Assembly: GCA_023663505.1 (NCBI GenBank)
Contig: JAMPHH010000042.1
Coordinates: forward strand, 1-27,122
DNA from: Muribaculum sp.
GTDB lineage: Bacteria > Bacillota > Clostridia > Lachnospirales > Lachnospiraceae
DNA: 27,122 nt
Reading direction: 5' to 3'
Shown: in pieces, positions 1-7,056 of the stretch
Layout of the letters: each line of letters opens with the position of its first letter
Position numbering within the stretch: position 1 is the first letter of the stretch
The notes under the pieces: generated by a model
Database searches by the model: none
Seen by the model: only the letters and a program-made list of their open reading frames with translations
Told to the model about the DNA's origin: nothing
Program-made: the position numbers and the translations under genes

Positions 1-173
1 ACCGTATACGTTGACAGTTCTCGCATATCAAAATTTATTGATGCGTTTGTCCTATATTCGCGACCCATATCATCACCAGACATTGAAAAACCATCCCAAG
101 GCCTTGACGGGCGATGCGATGGTTGTCCTTTGCGATAATAGCTGTCTGAGCTGCCCTGTTTCCATGCAAATGA

Positions 174-1469
174 TCACTTCACATGAAACGCCTTCATTCC
201 CGGGTAAACCGCGGCGCATCCCAGTTCTTCCTCGATTCTAAGCAGCTGATTGTACTTTGCGACCCGCTCTGAACGGCTGGGGGCGCCGGTCTTGATCTGG
301 CAGGTGTTGAGCGCCACCGCCAAGTCCGCGATGGTGGTGTCCTCCGTCTCGCCGGAGCGATGGGAGCTGATTGCGGTATATCCCGCATTGTGTGCCAGCT
401 TGATCGCCTCGAGCGTCTCTGACACGGATCCGATCTGATTGAGCTTGATCAAGATGGAATTGCCGCATCCCATCTCGATTCCCTTGGCGAGCCGCTCCGT
501 GTTGGTCACGAACAAATCATCACCCACCAACTGTACCTTGTCCCCAAGCTCGGCGGTAAGCTCCCGCCAGCCTTCCCAGTCCTCCTCGTCCAGAGCGTCC
601 TCGATAGAGATGATGGGGTATTTCTCCACCAATGCCCTCCAATGGGCGATCAGCTCCTTGGAGGTGTAGGTCGTCCCCGCCTTGGGCAACCGATACTCCC
701 CGACCTTGCCGGTCTTCCACTCGGAGGAGGCGGCGTCCATGGCAATGCGGAAATCCCTGCCGGACTCATATCCCGCCTTTTTTACAGCCTCCAAAATCGT
801 CTCTATGGCTTCCTCGTCGGATGAGAGTGCGGGCGCAAAGCCTCCCTCATCACCCACCGAGGTGGCAAGCCCCCTCTCCTTCAATATCGCCGCCAGCGCG
901 TGAAATACCTCCGCGCACCACCTAAGCCCTTCTTTAAAGCAGCTTGCGCCCACCGGCATGATCATGAATTCCTGCACGTCCAGACCTGAGGAAAGGGCGT
1001 GGCAACCGCCGTTAATAATATTCATCATAGGAACCGGCAGCCTGTTGCCGCTGATGCCGCCGAGAAAACGGTACAAGGGGACATCCAGCGAGACCGCCGC
1101 CGCTCTGGCACATGCAATAGACACCGCCAGAATAGCGTTTGCCCCAAGCTTTGACTTGTCCTTCGTCCCGTCCGCCTCTATCATCGCCCTGTCAATCCCG
1201 TAGATATCGAAAGCGTCCATACCTGTAAGCTTTTGATTGATGACCGTGTTGATATTCTCCACCGCCTTGGAGACTCCCTTGCCAAGATAGCGGCTCTTGT
1301 CGCCATCCCTAAGCTCCAACGCCTCAAACTCTCCTGTGGACGCTCCGCTGGGAGCCGTCCCCCTGCCCACTGCGCCGTCCGCCAGATAAACCTCCGCCTC
1401 CACGGTAGGATTCCCGCGGGAATCCAGAATTTCCCTTCCGATGACCTTTACAATCTCCAAATAAAACAT
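174..1469 (-). CDS. eno: Enolase (phosphopyruvate hydratase)
   Basis: Interconverts 2-phosphoglycerate and phosphoenolpyruvate in cytosolic glycolysis, with Mg2+. The 431-residue product has the normal family length. It opens with the typical REILDSRGNPTVE segment and carries the loop SGASTGEFEALELRD, the SVGDEGGFAP segment, GDDLFVTN with a metal-binding acidic residue, the catalytic-lysine strand LIKLNQIG, and the SHRSGETEDTTIADLAV signature. The reading frame is open 11 codons further upstream (to 1502). The ATG at 1469 is chosen because GGAAGGAG lies about 7 nt before it and because family members start close to this point. It lies 65 bp downstream of the C_GCAxxG gene on the same strand, so cotranscription is possible. 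A nested stem-loop reaches the start codon (separate entry). No clear U-tract terminator is visible downstream before the window edge. Confidence 0.97.
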   Translation of the reverse strand: MFYLEIVKVIGREILDSRGNPTVEAEVYLADGAVGRGTAPSGASTGEFEALELRDGDKSRYLGKGVSKAVENINTVINQKLTGMDAFDIYGIDRAMIEADGTKDKSKLGANAILAVSIACARAAAVSLDVPLYRFLGGISGNRLPVPMMNIINGGCHALSSGLDVQEFMIMPVGASCFKEGLRWCAEVFHALAAILKERGLATSVGDEGGFAPALSSDEEAIETILEAVKKAGYESGRDFRIAMDAASSEWKTGKVGEYRLPKAGTTYTSKELIAHWRALVEKYPIISIEDALDEEDWEGWRELTAELGDKVQLVGDDLFVTNTERLAKGIEMGCGNSILIKLNQIGSVSETLEAIKLAHNAGYTAISSHRSGETEDTTIADLAVALNTCQIKTGAPSRSERVAKYNQLLRIEEELGCAAVYPGMKAFHVK

Positions 1470-1518
1470 AGCCCACTCTCCTTCCAAATGACTTATCATC
1501 ATTTTGACCGAATGGGCT
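1470..1518 (-). promoter_or_regulatory. Nested stem-loop in the eno leader enclosing the RBS
   Basis: On the minus strand AGCCCATTC (1510-1518) can pair with GAGTGGGCT (1470-1478), nine pairs including one G-U. Inside it, CAAAATGA (1499-1506) pairs with TCATTTGG (1484-1491), seven of eight. The AAGGAG ribosome binding site lies between the two descending strands, and the outer stem ends at the base next to the ATG. This is seen in the sequence. A role in controlling translation of eno is inference. Confidence 0.5.
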
Positions 1519-1534
1519 GTGATTTATTCTCACT

Positions 1535-2047
1535 TTATTCTGTTTTCTCGGATTCTATGGGATTTTCCTCGATAAATTGCTCCAAGATCGCAGCGGCGAG
1601 TCCGGCAAGCTGTCCGCAGGGGCGCTTCTTATAATACTCCTGTGTGCGTCGCTCCGGCACGGGGCTGTCCGCCCCCGCGGAGAGTCCCAAAAGCTCCCTG
1701 CACACGATGCTTCCCTGACACGCCCTGAAGCGTCGGGCGAGCTCCTGAATGCGCCCGTAATGCTCCGCCTTCTCGTCAAACGCCTTCGGGTCGTCGTATC
1801 CGTAGAGGAGCCCCGCCACCAGAAACATGCCCGAGACCGTGCCGCACACCTCTCGAAGTCTCCCCATTCCCCCGCCAAAGGAGGAGCTCATGCGCAGCAA
1901 TGTCCTCTCGTCCATGTCAAATAAATCCGCGAAGGCAAGCGTCACCGCTTGGGTGCAATTATAGCCGGATAAAAAATTCGCCGTGGCAGCTTTTCCCCGC
2001 GGACTCTTTTCCGGATCAATCGTGTAATTTTGATTGTATGTCTCCAT
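1535..2047 (-). CDS. C_GCAxxG_C_C family putative redox protein
   Basis: A 170-residue cytosolic protein without signal peptide or membrane segment. It shows the cysteine pattern that defines the C_GCAxxG_C_C family: C31 in the segment GYNCTQAV, then GGGMGRLREVCGTVSG with C68, C110, C116 in the segment VCRELLG, and C144 in RPCG. The family is thought to be redox-active or metal-binding, but its biochemical role is not established. Members are common in anaerobic Clostridia. The start at 2047 is preceded only by a weak GGAAC-type site. The upstream gap (2048-2114) has a TTGACA and a TATAAT on the minus strand, but they are only 10 bp apart. The gene sits 65 bp upstream of eno on the same strand, so the two may be cotranscribed. 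Confidence 0.88.
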   Translation of the reverse strand: METYNQNYTIDPEKSPRGKAATANFLSGYNCTQAVTLAFADLFDMDERTLLRMSSSFGGGMGRLREVCGTVSGMFLVAGLLYGYDDPKAFDEKAEHYGRIQELARRFRACQGSIVCRELLGLSAGADSPVPERRTQEYYKKRPCGQLAGLAAAILEQFIEENPIESEKTE

Positions 2048-2114
2048 GCCGTTCCTGACCCTTTTATTATAATATTTGTGTTGTCAAGGGGTATTGTGTG
2101 TCTTAAACTGTCCC

Positions 2115-2297
2115 CTATGCCTTGATTCTGTCAAGTTCTGTTAAATTAACACCTAAAGATGTAAGTATAATTTTCAATTCAGTGTAGCGTTCTTTCATTT
2201 CCCGATATACCTCGCTGTCTTTGCCGGCTATTAACATATAACGCTGAATTCTGGAAAAATCTTCAACATTTCTTTGTAACATCTCACTTTCTGTCAT
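2115..2297 (-). CDS. Small uncharacterised protein, 60 aa
   Basis: I do not recognise this protein. It is charged, predicted helical and cytosolic, beginning MTESEMLQRNVEDF and containing many Glu, Arg and Lys residues, with no Cys. It is supported as a gene by a GGGAGG ribosome binding site about 9 nt before its ATG, and by a -10/-35 pair just upstream on the same strand with an inverted repeat over the -10. The charged, regular composition looks coding rather than random. It ends 67 bp before the C_GCAxxG gene. Confidence 0.65.
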   Translation of the reverse strand: MTESEMLQRNVEDFSRIQRYMLIAGKDSEVYREMKERYTELKIILTSLGVNLTELDRIKA

Positions 2298-2316
2298 GCT
2301 TATACACCTCCCATTA

Positions 2317-2356
2317 TTTGATACCCCTATTATATCAAATTCCCTATTTTTTGCAA
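2317..2356 (-). promoter_or_regulatory. Promoter with overlapping inverted repeat for the 60-aa gene
   Basis: On the minus strand TTGCAA (2351-2356) and TATAAT (2329-2334) are separated by 16 bp. TTTGATA (2317-2323) and TATCAAA (2333-2339) form a perfect 7-bp inverted repeat with a 9-bp spacer that covers the -10 and probable start site. That is the usual position of a repressor operator. Confidence 0.55.
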
Positions 2357-2418
2357 GCTGTAGCTTATTTCCGATTGATTGGACAGCTCTTTGTATAACG
2401 GTCAGTCGGTTACCAAAT

Positions 2419-2658
2419 CTACATATTTTTCCGCCTGAACTGCTCTATCATTTCCAGCAGCTCCTCTCTCTCCTTCGCGGTGATTTCCTCAATCTCCTCC
2501 GGCGTGTGCGTGAGATAAAATGAGCGGGGAAACAGCGCAAAGCAGGAGGTACACGCCATCGCCTGCCATTGTGATTCCCTGTCATATATTTTGATTCGAT
2601 ATAAAAACTTCTTGAGCCATTTGATTGGAGCAAAGAGCCGTTTCTTGTCAATTTTCAT
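2419..2658 (-). CDS. Uncharacterised small basic protein, about 79 aa
   Basis: I do not recognise a family. The N-terminal half is strongly basic (KIDKKRLFAPIKWLKKF), the middle holds a CTSC motif, and the C-terminal third is an acidic then basic helix (THTPEEIEEITAKEREEL). No signal peptide is seen. The frame continues upstream to 2700. The ATG at 2658 is preferred because AAAGGAAG lies upstream of it, whereas the ATG at 2700 has only a distant GAGGG. A plausible promoter lies at 2726-2754. It is separated from the 60-aa gene by 121 bp that include that gene's promoter, so the two are probably separate units. Confidence 0.6.
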   Translation of the reverse strand: MKIDKKRLFAPIKWLKKFLYRIKIYDRESQWQAMACTSCFALFPRSFYLTHTPEEIEEITAKEREELLEMIEQFRRKNM

Positions 2659-2725
2659 CCTGTTTACGCTTCCTTTCTGTTGCTTTATCCGCCGCAACAT
2701 CGCATTTTATTACTACCCTCATTTA

Positions 2726-2754
2726 AGTATATTCGTTTTAAAGAAGATATTCAA
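2726..2754 (-). promoter_or_regulatory. Sigma-A type promoter
   Basis: On the minus strand TTGAAT (2749-2754) and TATACT (2726-2731) are separated by 17 bp, upstream of the 79-aa gene. The surrounding stretch (2702-2885) is AT-rich and shows no other feature. Confidence 0.45.
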
Positions 2755-2885
2755 GCACATATATGAAAATATTTTTATTTTGTGATGTTGTAATGAAGCA
2801 GACACCTTATGAATGAACTGAATGGATCTGATTCCTTAAATCTTTCGCAGGCATTTCATATATGCATCATTGGCACAATACAACA

Positions 2886-2908
2886 GGCAGCCCGCTCCGC
2901 GGACTGCC
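2886..2908. repeat. GC-rich hairpin downstream of groEL
   Basis: GGCAG and CCGC pair with GCGG and CTGCC around a TCC loop, with one C/A mismatch in the stem. There is no U-tract. It is the second hairpin met by transcripts leaving groEL, after the terminator at 2921-2961. Confidence 0.45.
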
Positions 2909-2920
2909 CTCATCCTTATG

Positions 2921-2961
2921 TTAAAGAAGGCACCCGCCATATCACAATGGCAGATGCCTTC
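2921..2961 (-). terminator. Probable terminator of groES-groEL
   Basis: On the minus strand GAAGGCA (2955-2961) pairs with TGCCTTC (2926-2932). Inside it GCCAT pairs with ATGGC. The hairpin is followed by TTTAA, a short U-tract. It lies about 70 bp after the groEL stop codon. Confidence 0.6.
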
Positions 2962-2983
2962 CTCGTCTCCATATGAAGCTTAA

Positions 2984-3015
2984 TATCAGTAAAGCTTTGT
3001 ATCAGTAAAGCCTTG
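2984..3015. repeat. Two tandem copies of a 16-bp unit
   Basis: TATCAGTAAAGCTTTG (2984-2999) is followed directly by TATCAGTAAAGCCTTG (3000-3015), 15 of 16 identical. It lies in the groEL 3' untranslated region, between the stop codon and the terminator hairpin. Confidence 0.8.
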
Positions 3016-3033
3016 TAACCTGTAAGCGGTCGC

Positions 3034-4656
3034 TTACATCATTCCGCCCATGCCGCCGCCTGCGGGCATAGGAGGCACATCCTCCTTGATATTCGCCACG
3101 ACGCTCTCGGTGGTCAGCAGGGTGCTTGCCACACTGGTCGCGTTCTGCAGAGCGCTTCTGGTTACCTTTGCGGGGTCCAGAATACCTGCCTTCACCATAT
3201 CCACATACTCTTCCTTCAAAACATCGAAGCCCATGCCGTTCTTGGACTCGCTGACCTTGTTGATGATCACGCTGCCCTCCAGACCGGCATTCGCCGCGAT
3301 ATGGAACAGGGGCGCCTCCAACGCTTTGAGCACGATGTTCGCGCCAGTCTTTTCATCCCCTTCCATGGACTCTGCCATCTTAGCAACCTTCTTGGCAGCA
3401 TGGATATACGCGGAGCCTCCTCCGCAGATAATGCCTTCCTCCACAGCCGCTCTGGTAGCCGCCAAAGCGTCCTCCATGCGAAGCTTTGCCTCCTTCATCT
3501 CGGTCTCTGTCGCCGCACCCACGCGAATGACAGCCACACCGCCTGCAAGCTTGGCAAGTCTCTCCTGAAGCTTCTCTCTGTCAAAGTCAGAGGTGGTCTC
3601 CTCGATCTGCTTCTTGATCTGGCTGATGCGCGCGTTGATGTCCGCCTTCTTGCCGCTGCCGTCCACGATCACGGTATTTTCCTTCTGTACCTTCACGGAC
3701 TTCGCGCGACCCAGCATATCGATGGTCGCGTCCTTGAGCTCATAGCCAAGCTCGGAGCTGATCACCGTACCGCCTGTAAGGATAGCGATATCCTGAAGCA
3801 TATCCTTTCTTCTGTCGCCATAGCCGGGAGCCTTCACAGCCACCACATTGAAGGTGCCGCGCAGCTTATTCACGATCAGGGTGGTGAGCGCCTCGCCCTC
3901 CACGTCCTCAGCGATGATCAAGAGCTTGTTGCCGGACTGCACGATCTGCTCCAAAATAGGAAGAATCTCCTGAATGTTAGAGATTTTCTTATCCGTGATC
4001 AGGATCAAGGGATTGTCAAGGGTTGCCTCCATCTTATCCATATCAGTCGCCATGTAAGCGGAGATATAGCCCCTGTCAAACTGCATACCCTCTACCAAAT
4101 CCAGCTCGGTCTGCATGGTCTTGGACTCCTCGATGGTGATGACCCCGTCCCCGCTGACCTTCTCCATAGCGTCTGCGACTAACTGACCTACCTCCTCGTC
4201 TCCCGCGGAGATTGCCGCAACCCGTGCGATATGCTCCTTGCCGTTCACCTTCTGGCTCATCTTGGAGATCGCCTCCACAGCACAATCGGTTGCCTTCTTC
4301 ATTCCTTTTCTAAGGATAATCGGGTTAGCGCCCGCCGCCAGATTCTTCATACCCGCGTTGATCATTGCCTGCGCCAGAACGGTTGCCGTGGTGGTTCCGT
4401 CACCTGCCACATCATTGGTCTTGGTGGCAACCTCCTTCACAAGCTGCGCTCCCATATTCTCAAAAGCATTCTCAAGCTCGATCTCCTTCGCGATCGTCAC
4501 ACCGTCATTGGTGATCAGGGGTGCACCAAAGGACTTATCCAACACCACATTCCTACCCTTGGGTCCCAAGGTTACTCTCACGGTATCTGCCAGCTGATTC
4601 ACGCCGGACTCTAATGCTGCGCGCGCCTCCGCGCCATACTTAATCTCTTTTGCCAT
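3034..4656 (-). CDS. groEL: Chaperonin GroEL (Hsp60)
   Basis: ATP-driven double-ring chaperonin that folds proteins in the cytosol with its GroES cap. The 540-residue product has the normal length and begins MAKEIKYGAEARAAL. It carries the nucleotide-binding segments TLGPKGRNVVLDKSFGAP and AGDGTTTATVLAQAM, the apical GYGDRRKDML segment, the equatorial CGGGSAYIHAA segment, and the Gly-Met-rich tail GGGMGGMM. The ATG is preceded by AAAGGAGG at 9 nt. It follows groES by 41 bp with no promoter visible between them, so the two form one operon under the CIRCE site. A terminator lies about 70 bp downstream. Confidence 0.99.
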   Translation of the reverse strand: MAKEIKYGAEARAALESGVNQLADTVRVTLGPKGRNVVLDKSFGAPLITNDGVTIAKEIELENAFENMGAQLVKEVATKTNDVAGDGTTTATVLAQAMINAGMKNLAAGANPIILRKGMKKATDCAVEAISKMSQKVNGKEHIARVAAISAGDEEVGQLVADAMEKVSGDGVITIEESKTMQTELDLVEGMQFDRGYISAYMATDMDKMEATLDNPLILITDKKISNIQEILPILEQIVQSGNKLLIIAEDVEGEALTTLIVNKLRGTFNVVAVKAPGYGDRRKDMLQDIAILTGGTVISSELGYELKDATIDMLGRAKSVKVQKENTVIVDGSGKKADINARISQIKKQIEETTSDFDREKLQERLAKLAGGVAVIRVGAATETEMKEAKLRMEDALAATRAAVEEGIICGGGSAYIHAAKKVAKMAESMEGDEKTGANIVLKALEAPLFHIAANAGLEGSVIINKVSESKNGMGFDVLKEEYVDMVKAGILDPAKVTRSALQNATSVASTLLTTESVVANIKEDVPPMPAGGGMGGMM

Positions 4657-4697
4657 TGTCTTGGCCTCCTTTTAAAATAATATGATTGTCCTGATTG

Positions 4698-4982
4698 TTA
4701 TTTGACGATTGCCAAGATATCGTTCTGTCTTACGATAATGTACTCGTCCTCGTCCACCTTGACCTCATTGCCGGAATACTTGGAGAAGATGACATGCTCG
4801 CCGACCTTGACCTCCATCTTGACCTCTTTGCCGTCCACCATTCCGCCGGGGCCGACCGCAATGACCTCCGCCTGCTGAGGTTTCTCCTTGTTCTGTCCGG
4901 GAAGAACGATGCCGGACTTGGTTGTCTCCTCTGCCACCAATTGTCTCAAAACCACTCTGTCACCCAAAGGTACTAATTTCAT
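4698..4982 (-). CDS. groES: Co-chaperonin GroES (Hsp10)
   Basis: The heptameric lid of the GroEL chamber. The 94-residue product has the usual length. It starts MKLVPLGDRVVLRQL, contains the mobile-loop region TTKSGIVLPGQNKEKPQQ, and ends with the family's DEYIIVRQNDILAIVK-type strand. The ATG has a clear AAGGAGG ribosome binding site. It is the first gene of the operon, about 50 bp downstream of the CIRCE element. Confidence 0.99.
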   Translation of the reverse strand: MKLVPLGDRVVLRQLVAEETTKSGIVLPGQNKEKPQQAEVIAVGPGGMVDGKEVKMEVKVGEHVIFSKYSGNEVKVDEDEYIIVRQNDILAIVK

Positions 4983-5029
4983 GATATTGCCTCCTTATAC
5001 TGACTTTTTTTGTTCCTGCTTTTGATTTG

Positions 5030-5056
5030 TTAGCACTCTTTTGATTTGAGTGCTAA
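5030..5056 (-). promoter_or_regulatory. CIRCE operator (HrcA binding site)
   Basis: TTAGCACTC, 9 bp, GAGTGCTAA: a perfect match to the CIRCE inverted repeat of Firmicutes heat-shock operons. It begins 12 bp downstream of the -10 box and so covers the transcription start. HrcA is known to repress groE through this site. The hrcA gene is not in the window. Confidence 0.98.
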
Positions 5057-5068
5057 TCACTAAAACAT

Positions 5069-5097
5069 ATATTAGTTTTATATGCGGAGCTTTGCAA
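5069..5097 (-). promoter_or_regulatory. groE promoter
   Basis: On the minus strand TTGCAA (5092-5097) and TAATAT (5069-5074) are separated by 17 bp and sit just upstream of the CIRCE operator. The remaining 5098-5214 stretch is AT-rich and pyrimidine-rich on the plus strand, with nothing else recognisable. Confidence 0.8.
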
Positions 5098-5214
5098 ATG
5101 GATTCATCGGGATTTAGATGATTGTTTCTCTTATTTTCTCGCTATATCTTTTATTTTCTCCTGTTTTCCTTTTCGACTACTAAAAGTAAGATTTTATAAT
5201 TAGTTTATAAATTC

Positions 5215-5243
5215 TTGCACTTATCCCTCGCATTCTTTATAAT
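5215..5243 (+). promoter_or_regulatory. Promoter of the double hemerythrin gene
   Basis: TTGCAC (5215-5220), 17 bp, TATAAT (5238-5243): a near-consensus sigma-A promoter. It predicts a leader of about 100 nt before the gene. Confidence 0.8.
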
Positions 5244-5279
5244 AAGGTGGTAACTACATTGTCTGTTTCATGGGGAATA

Positions 5280-5308
5280 TCACAGTTCAGCAGGGGGCTG
5301 AACCGTGA
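5280..5308 (+). promoter_or_regulatory. Stem-loop in the hemerythrin 5' leader
   Basis: TCACAGTTCAGC (5280-5291) pairs with GCTGAACCGTGA (5297-5308), 11 of 12 pairs, around a 5-nt loop. It lies about 40 nt before the start codon and has no U-tract. It could be an RNA-stabilising or regulatory hairpin. Confidence 0.55.
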
Positions 5309-5349
5309 CAATATTTCATAATATATCCCTTAGGGCGAAAGGAGACCGT

Positions 5350-6156
5350 ATGATATATCATTTTACTGAGGACTGCAAGATCGGTATCAAGGAAATTGAC
5401 GAGGAGCACCGCAAATTGTTCCAGCTTCTAAATTCCGCCGCGGAATTCAAGGCGGGCTCAGGAGCTTCTAAGGACGCCTTGAACACGCTCCTAAAGGAGC
5501 TGCGGGCTTATGCTCAGAAGCATTTTGCCCATGAGGAGGCTTACATGGAGCAGATTGGAGACCGGGAGCTGCAGCGGCAGCGGGAGGAGCACCAAGCCTT
5601 CACGTCTATGGTAAATGACTTTGACATTGATGATATCCCCGACTCGGAATGCGAGGCGAAGACCCGCGAGCTGTTGGCATTTATGGCAAGATGGCTGTAC
5701 CGCCATATTCTGGGCAGCGACATCATGATAGGGAAGTCCACGGAGCAAGCCCGACAGGACGATGCCTTCACGTTTACAGAGCAGTACATGACCGGAATCG
5801 GGCTGATAGACGAGGAACACGCAAAGCTGTTTGAAATCATCAGAAAGACAAATGACACCATTCACGCAGAATTCCTGCATGACAAATATGACGAGATCAT
5901 ACATATCCTGAATGAGCTTCAGGAATACACAAGGAAGCATTTTAAGGACGAGGAACAGTACATGGAATCCATTCATTATGACGGGCTTGCCAATCAGCAG
6001 ATCGCCCATGAAGCGTTTGTCAAGCGTCTGGAGGAGCTGAATCTGCAGGAGATTGATGAGAACCAGACGGATTATCTGGAGGATTTGATCCAATTCCTGC
6101 TGTCATGGCTGAGCAACCATATTCTCAGAATGGATAAGCTGATTCCCGACGCATGA
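5350..6156 (+). CDS. Tandem double-domain bacteriohemerythrin
   Basis: A 268-residue cytosolic protein made of two hemerythrin four-helix domains (about 1-130 and 140-268). The family binds O2 at a di-iron site and is used for O2 storage, sensing or scavenging in anaerobes. Ligand candidates in domain 1 are H20, H58, E62, H81, H119 and D124. In domain 2 they are H157, H197, E201, H220, H257 and D262. The spacings E to H (19) and H to D (5) match hemerythrin. The position four residues before H81 and before H220, normally His, is Gln (Q77 and Q216) in both domains. The ATG at 5350 is chosen over one 15 codons upstream because AAAGGAG lies just before it and because the upstream codons fall in a leader hairpin. 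It is probably monocistronic, with its own promoter and terminator. Confidence 0.93.
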   Translation: MIYHFTEDCKIGIKEIDEEHRKLFQLLNSAAEFKAGSGASKDALNTLLKELRAYAQKHFAHEEAYMEQIGDRELQRQREEHQAFTSMVNDFDIDDIPDSECEAKTRELLAFMARWLYRHILGSDIMIGKSTEQARQDDAFTFTEQYMTGIGLIDEEHAKLFEIIRKTNDTIHAEFLHDKYDEIIHILNELQEYTRKHFKDEEQYMESIHYDGLANQQIAHEAFVKRLEELNLQEIDENQTDYLEDLIQFLLSWLSNHILRMDKLIPDA

Positions 6157-6164
6157 TCTGCAAT

Positions 6165-6192
6165 CGAGTAGGGAAGGTTTTCTCCCTACTCG
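6165..6192. repeat. Perfect 10-bp hairpin after the hemerythrin gene
   Basis: CGAGTAGGGA pairs with TCCCTACTCG around an 8-nt loop, beginning 8 bp after the stop codon. There is no U-tract. Further inverted repeats follow (CCCCATG with CATGGGG, GCCGCC with GGCGGC) before the terminator. Confidence 0.6.
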
Positions 6193-6248
6193 CCGCGCGC
6201 CCCATGCGCCGCCTTGGCGGCATATTTCATCTGCATGGGGCTGCGCAT

Positions 6249-6288
6249 AAAAAGTCCGGTCGAAGCCTTACCGCCGACCGGACTTTTT
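6249..6288. terminator. Bidirectional rho-independent terminator
   Basis: AAAAAGTCCGGTCG (6249-6262) pairs with CGACCGGACTTTTT (6275-6288). The A-run and T-run give a U-tract on both strands. It serves the hemerythrin gene (plus) and the convergent DUF1905-C39 gene (minus). Confidence 0.93.
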
Positions 6289-6320
6289 ATACAATCTGCA
6301 CATTCATTTTCAAGTTCTGA

Positions 6321-6989
6321 TTAGCACTTGATCTCCAAATAGCCGAGGAGCTTGCTCATATCGTACTCCTCCAAAACACCCAGATTGGAATCATAGAACT
6401 TGCCGTCAAAGTGTACGAGGTAATGACAGAAGCGTCCCATCTTCTCCATCATGACACAGCACTTGGGCAGCACCACGTCGCGCCCCTCGGTGTAGTTGAT
6501 GATATCCGTGTGGTCGATGCCGTAATAATTCAATGCGGAGATCACGCGTCCCATCGTAGCCTGCCACTCCCTGCAGTCCATCACCGTGATCACCTCTGCA
6601 ATCGTAACTCCCGCAAGCATAGCCACGCACGCCTGACCGCAGAGACCGTCCTCCGGCTGAATGATAACGTCCACGCTGTCAATCTTGCGGATAGGGTTCT
6701 CGAAGCTATAAGGGCTGTTCTGATCCATACGAATCAGGGAACCGTTTACATGAAGCAGAATCTTGTGAGGAGCTCCCAGCTCCACGCTCACCACGTCCGC
6801 ATCAGGGATATGGATCTCATAATTGCCCTTCTCTCTGGGCAATAACTCGCAGTCGATAATCTTGTTGTCCAGAACTACGTCTGCCTTGATTACCTCTCTC
6901 TGCTTACAAACCTCCCAGATATTAAAAGGAATACGAATCATGTAGCCATTGTCCTTTTTCTCAATCTCTGACTCAAAATAATATCTCAT
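6321..6989 (-). CDS. DUF1905 domain fused to a C39-like cysteine peptidase domain
   Basis: A 222-residue protein without signal peptide or membrane segment. Residues 1-95 look like a DUF1905 beta-barrel (VPF-like PFNIWEV, then a KADVVLDNK strand and KGNYEIHIP). Residues 105-215 look like a papain-fold C39 peptidase: QPEDGLCGQACVAMLAG gives the Gln (Q111) and Cys (C117) six residues apart as in C39 enzymes, CHYLVHFDG supplies H189, and FYDSNLG supplies D200 or N202. C39 domains usually cleave Gly-Gly leader peptides or act as toxins or processing proteases. The substrate here is unknown and the fusion partner is unusual. The start is supported by GGAGG 4-5 nt before the ATG. It could instead be an inactive, substrate-binding relative. 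Confidence 0.75.
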   Translation of the reverse strand: MRYYFESEIEKKDNGYMIRIPFNIWEVCKQREVIKADVVLDNKIIDCELLPREKGNYEIHIPDADVVSVELGAPHKILLHVNGSLIRMDQNSPYSFENPIRKIDSVDVIIQPEDGLCGQACVAMLAGVTIAEVITVMDCREWQATMGRVISALNYYGIDHTDIINYTEGRDVVLPKCCVMMEKMGRFCHYLVHFDGKFYDSNLGVLEEYDMSKLLGYLEIKC

Positions 6990-7056
6990 ATTTCCTCCAT
7001 TTCCGTCCGTCTGCTCTGATGTCAGCCCGACTGCTTTCTATATACATATAATTGTA

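Noticed and set aside
73..165. 30-codon minus-strand frame just downstream of eno
   Set aside because: No ribosome binding site and only 8 bp after the eno stop codon. The composition gives no family match that I can recognise. The first 173 bases therefore carry no supported gene.
2048..2114. TTGACA and TATAAT upstream of the C_GCAxxG gene
   Set aside because: The boxes are 10 bp apart, too close for a sigma-A promoter.
3050..4182. Long open frames on the strand opposite groEL
   Set aside because: They mirror the codon structure of groEL, have no ribosome binding site, and show no protein family features.
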